This document shows positions 58,088-60,229 of a DNA stretch of 60,229 bases, in pieces. The notes under the pieces were generated by a model. The model made no database searches. It was not told the DNA's origin and worked only from the letters and a program-made list of their open reading frames with translations. The translations under genes and the position numbers were made by a program. Origin of the DNA: Gammaproteobacteria bacterium. Its GTDB lineage: Bacteria; Pseudomonadota; Gammaproteobacteria; Arenicellales; Poriferihabitantaceae. Numbering within the stretch: position 1 is the stretch's first letter; every line of letters starts with the position of its first letter. The stretch spans positions 1-60,229 of the forward strand of contig JAPOSW010000067.1 of assembly GCA_026709505.1 (NCBI GenBank). The letters are read 5' to 3'.

Positions 58088-58661
58088 ATCAGTCTCCCAA
58101 AGAGAACGACTCGAATCACAAAGATTTAGAGTCACAAAATTCTCCTGCAAAAGCGATAAAATTTGATTGGCAAGGCGTTATTGAGTTTGATCAAATCGCT
58201 GAAAAAGTACACCCGAATTAATGACTCCAGTCCTCATATATTTGTTATCTTCAGCATGAGGAACAGTAGAAAACAAATTTCCATCGGTTCATACAAGCGA
58301 TAACTAACACTATTATCTTATGGTAAAGTAGCGTATGTTAATGAAATATTCAGGGTGAATTAATGCCTAAACAATCTGAAAAATCTAATCGTGAACGATC
58401 ACATGCAGATATCTTAAGAGAGGCACTTGCACGGCCAGGCGTGAGTGAAGCCATGCGAGTCTACTCTAATTGGCATGAGAAGGATAAAGGCATGGATGCC
58501 TACCGTTCTGTTTGTCAGAATGATTCAGGTACAACCAAAACAAACTCCAAGAGCATTTCTTAAAGTCCTGGGAATATGGGATCATAGAAATGCCGACTTG
58601 GAGCGAGATTCTTCAGGAGCTAAACGTTACTTCTGTGCAGGGACAGCCGGATTTTGACGGA
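58088..58661 (+). repeat. duplicated segment, copy 2
   Basis: Counterpart of 52894-53500. Begins in the nuclease tail (IDW-GVI-FDQIAE still readable as FDWQGVIEFDQIAEKVH), keeps the spacer, the intact small gene and the start of the protease. Confidence 0.85.
58363..58563 (+). CDS. 66-residue hydrophilic small protein
   Basis: MPKQSEKSNRERSHADILREALARPG, then SEAMRVYSNWHEKDKGMDAY and a polar tail. No membrane or zinc motif; probably an alpha-helical hairpin. It ends 26 nt before the protease start, so it is likely co-translated. The diverged, broken copy at 53199-53400 shows the gene was once in both segments. Function unknown; an adaptor or inhibitor of the protease or ATPase is possible. 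Confidence 0.6.
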   Translation: MPKQSEKSNRERSHADILREALARPGVSEAMRVYSNWHEKDKGMDAYRSVCQNDSGTTKTNSKSIS

Positions 58662-59540
58662 GTTCGCAGGAAGTACTTAGTCCAACTTTATCAGTACACT
58701 AAGCGTAATGTAATTCTTTACGCTTCAGGCTGGTTACAAAAGCGTAATGCGCCGCCTGAACTAACATCTATCAACGATGAGGATGTGCAGGCTCTGATGG
58801 AGGTATGCTATGCGTTGGACGGGAATAACCTTGATTTAATTATTCACAGTCCTGGGAGCTCTCCAGAAGCGGCTGAGGCAATCGTCTCTTACTTGAGATC
58901 CCGTTTTTCGGATATTCGAGTGATTGTTCCTCAGCTAGCCATGTCGGCTGCCACAATGATTGCGTGTTCTGGGGATCAGATTATGCTCGGTAAGTACTCA
59001 TCTTTGGGTCCAACTGACCCTCAAATTCTTACTGCTACATCTCTAGGAGTAAGGGCCCTGCCGGCATAAGCCGTTCTTGACCAGTTTGATCGAGCAAAGG
59101 AGGAGTGTAAAGACCCAGTAGCGCTGTCCGCATGGTTACCAATGCTTAGTCAGTATGGGCCCGACCTGCTGGTGCAATGCGAGTCTGCTCTGGCAATGAC
59201 GAAGGAATTGGTTAAAACCTGGCTCGAATCCTACATGTTCAAAAACACTGATGATCGTTCACAGAAAGCAGAGGAGATTTCTGAATGGCTTGCTAGCCAT
59301 GAAAATTTCAAGAGCCATTCTAGACACATTCCTCGAAAAGAAGTTGAAAGCCGAAATCTAAAAATATTAAGATTAGAAGATGATCAAAAGTTCCAAGATC
59401 TGGTTCTTTCCATTTTTCATTCTACAACGCACACATTCAGCGGAACATCAGCCGTGAAAATCGTCGAAAACCATGATGGCAGAGCATTCATCAGAACCCA
59501 TAATCCAAGTTGGAGCCGACCCTCTGAGTCAGGGACATAA
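58590..59540 (+). pseudogene. SDH-family Clp-fold serine protease with an in-frame stop
   Basis: YLVQLYQYTKRNVILYASGWLQ, LDLIIHSPGSSPEAAEAIVSYL, VIVPQLAMSAATMIACSGDQI (nucleophile Ser119) and SSLGPTDPQI are family motifs of SDH (serine dehydrogenase proteinase) proteins, which share the ClpP/SppA fold. TAA at 59067-59069 interrupts the frame after RALPA; the same frame continues as AVLDQFDRAKEECKD to 59540 (total 316 codons). A single CAA-to-TAA change explains it. Catalytic part is complete before the stop, so a shortened product could fold. Sequencing error or readthrough is not excluded. Confidence 0.75.
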
Positions 59541-59891
59541 GCCATAAATGGGCTCTTTCAGGAGCGAGTCATAATTCACCAAATAGCAATCGATGTCCTC
59601 ACAAAACTTCATTAAGAACCCTCGCTCAATAATTTCGTTGGGAGTGCACCAAGATCGATGTTGGTACATTGAGGCATGAAATTCATGTGTTGATTATTTT
59701 CTGCAAGACTGTTGTCCGACTACAAGAGTTGCATGTCGCAACGGACTTCCGTTCCTTGTCAATAATCATGCTGTATCGCCTTACCTAATACCAGAGAAGA
59801 TTTAACCGATTTTTTTATCAAGGGTAATTTTTTTCAATACGCTATCTCAATCAATAATAGCCGTAAAGAAAATATCCACGACTTTCGACAG
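59541..59891. other. 351-bp stretch before hisD
   Basis: No supported ORF. AT-rich with TTTTTTT and TTTTTT runs near 59812-59835. hisG would be expected around here in related genomes but no part of it is readable. Confidence 0.5.
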
Positions 59892-60229
59892 ATGCTAGCG
59901 TATCTCAATTACCACCAGGGCGACTTCTACGCAAATCTGGATCAACTTCTCAAAAGAGGTGACCAGGAAGTCGAAAATGTAGACGAAGTCGTCCGATCCA
60001 TCATCGCTAGGGTTCGTTCTGAAGGCGATCAGGCCTTGCTCGAATTAACCCGAAAACTTGACAGGCGGAAATTGGATATTGAGGATCTGGAGTTATCCGA
60101 TCTTCGGATTCAGGCCATTGCCGATCAAGTCGACCCCGAATTGAAACAGGCACTCCTCATAGCGGCCGAAAGAATACGATGGTTCCACGAGAAGGAACGG
60201 CTCGAATCCTGGAAATGCGTGGATGGGGA
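59892..60229 (+). CDS. hisD: histidinol dehydrogenase HisD (N-terminal part)
   Basis: NAD-dependent enzyme of the last two steps of histidine synthesis; runs off the window. MLAYLNYHQGDFYANLDQLL, VDEVVRSIIARVRSEGDQALLELTRKLD and ALLIAAERIRWFHEKE match the N-terminal helical region. Start ATG 59892. About 112 of ~430 residues are visible. Normally follows hisG. Confidence 0.93.
   Translation, partial: MLAYLNYHQGDFYANLDQLLKRGDQEVENVDEVVRSIIARVRSEGDQALLELTRKLDRRKLDIEDLELSDLRIQAIADQVDPELKQALLIAAERIRWFHEKERLESWKCVDG

Noticed and set aside
55597-59069. Same CCGGCATAA context at the in-frame stops of the IS30 fragment and the protease
   Set aside because: Considered as stop-codon recoding, but both genes are decaying and normal TAA stops end many intact genes here; coincidence is simpler.

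Overview
The window reads as chromosomal DNA of a gammaproteobacterium. YggX, ZapE, a gammaproteobacterial-type DsbD, a magnesium-type HemB and the order pteridine reductase / MidA-like methyltransferase / uppP all fit that group. This is inferred from recognised families, not from a database search. Stop codons are used in the ordinary way and base composition is mixed, except for a GC-rich scar near 55.4-56.2 kb. Core blocks alternate with accessory blocks rich in broken genes and P-loop ATPases.

Layout. 0.2-14.2 kb is mostly housekeeping: an amino-acid-type periplasmic binding protein, a pteridine reductase, a frameshifted two-helix membrane protein followed by a tiny proline-rich ORF, then midA-like, uppP, an uncharacterised ATPase, metA, a Bcr/CflA-type exporter, zapE, cysQ, adk with a histone-H1-like tail, hemB and an aromatic/aspartate aminotransferase. 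14.2-25.1 kb is accessory: a multiply frameshifted ParA cassette between 107-nt direct repeats; an AAA_14/DUF4143 ATPase overlapping a 1359-residue NACHT-like ATPase with a C-terminal nuclease-like domain; a second AAA_14/DUF4143 ATPase; and a frameshifted AAA ATPase. 25.2-39.5 kb is metabolic: a TrpD2-like protein, a spermidine-synthase/MFS fusion, pntAB, a DUF3530 protein, then a catabolic group of aldehyde dehydrogenase, DHDPS-family lyase, LysR regulator, 3-hydroxyanthranilate dioxygenase and a TRAP transporter. 40.1-51.0 kb holds a HigBA-like toxin-antitoxin pair, an IS110-type scrap, dsbD with a doubled alpha domain and its neighbour, an orphan Cas6-like protein with no CRISPR array, another lone AAA ATPase, a TauD-type dioxygenase, a rhodanese, yggX and murA.

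51.0-59.9 kb is an accessory island between murA and hisD, where hisG is often found in related genomes. Its most striking content is an ATPase / PD-(D/E)XK pair whose 3' flank is duplicated about 5.2 kb downstream. Comparing the two copies suggests an ancestral four-gene order: ATPase, nuclease, a 66-residue small protein, and an SDH-family Clp-fold serine protease. Copy 1 keeps the first two genes intact. Copy 2 keeps the small gene intact and a protease with one in-frame stop. Between the copies lie a Fic protein, an IS30 scar, a PUA/EVE-like protein fused to a nuclease domain, and a truncated mismatch glycosylase.

The best candidates for undescribed biology are this four-gene module, the AAA_14 + NACHT-nuclease operon at 16.8-22.2 kb, the orphan Cas6, the SLATT-like/proline-rich pair, and the adenylate kinase with a lysine/alanine-rich tail.
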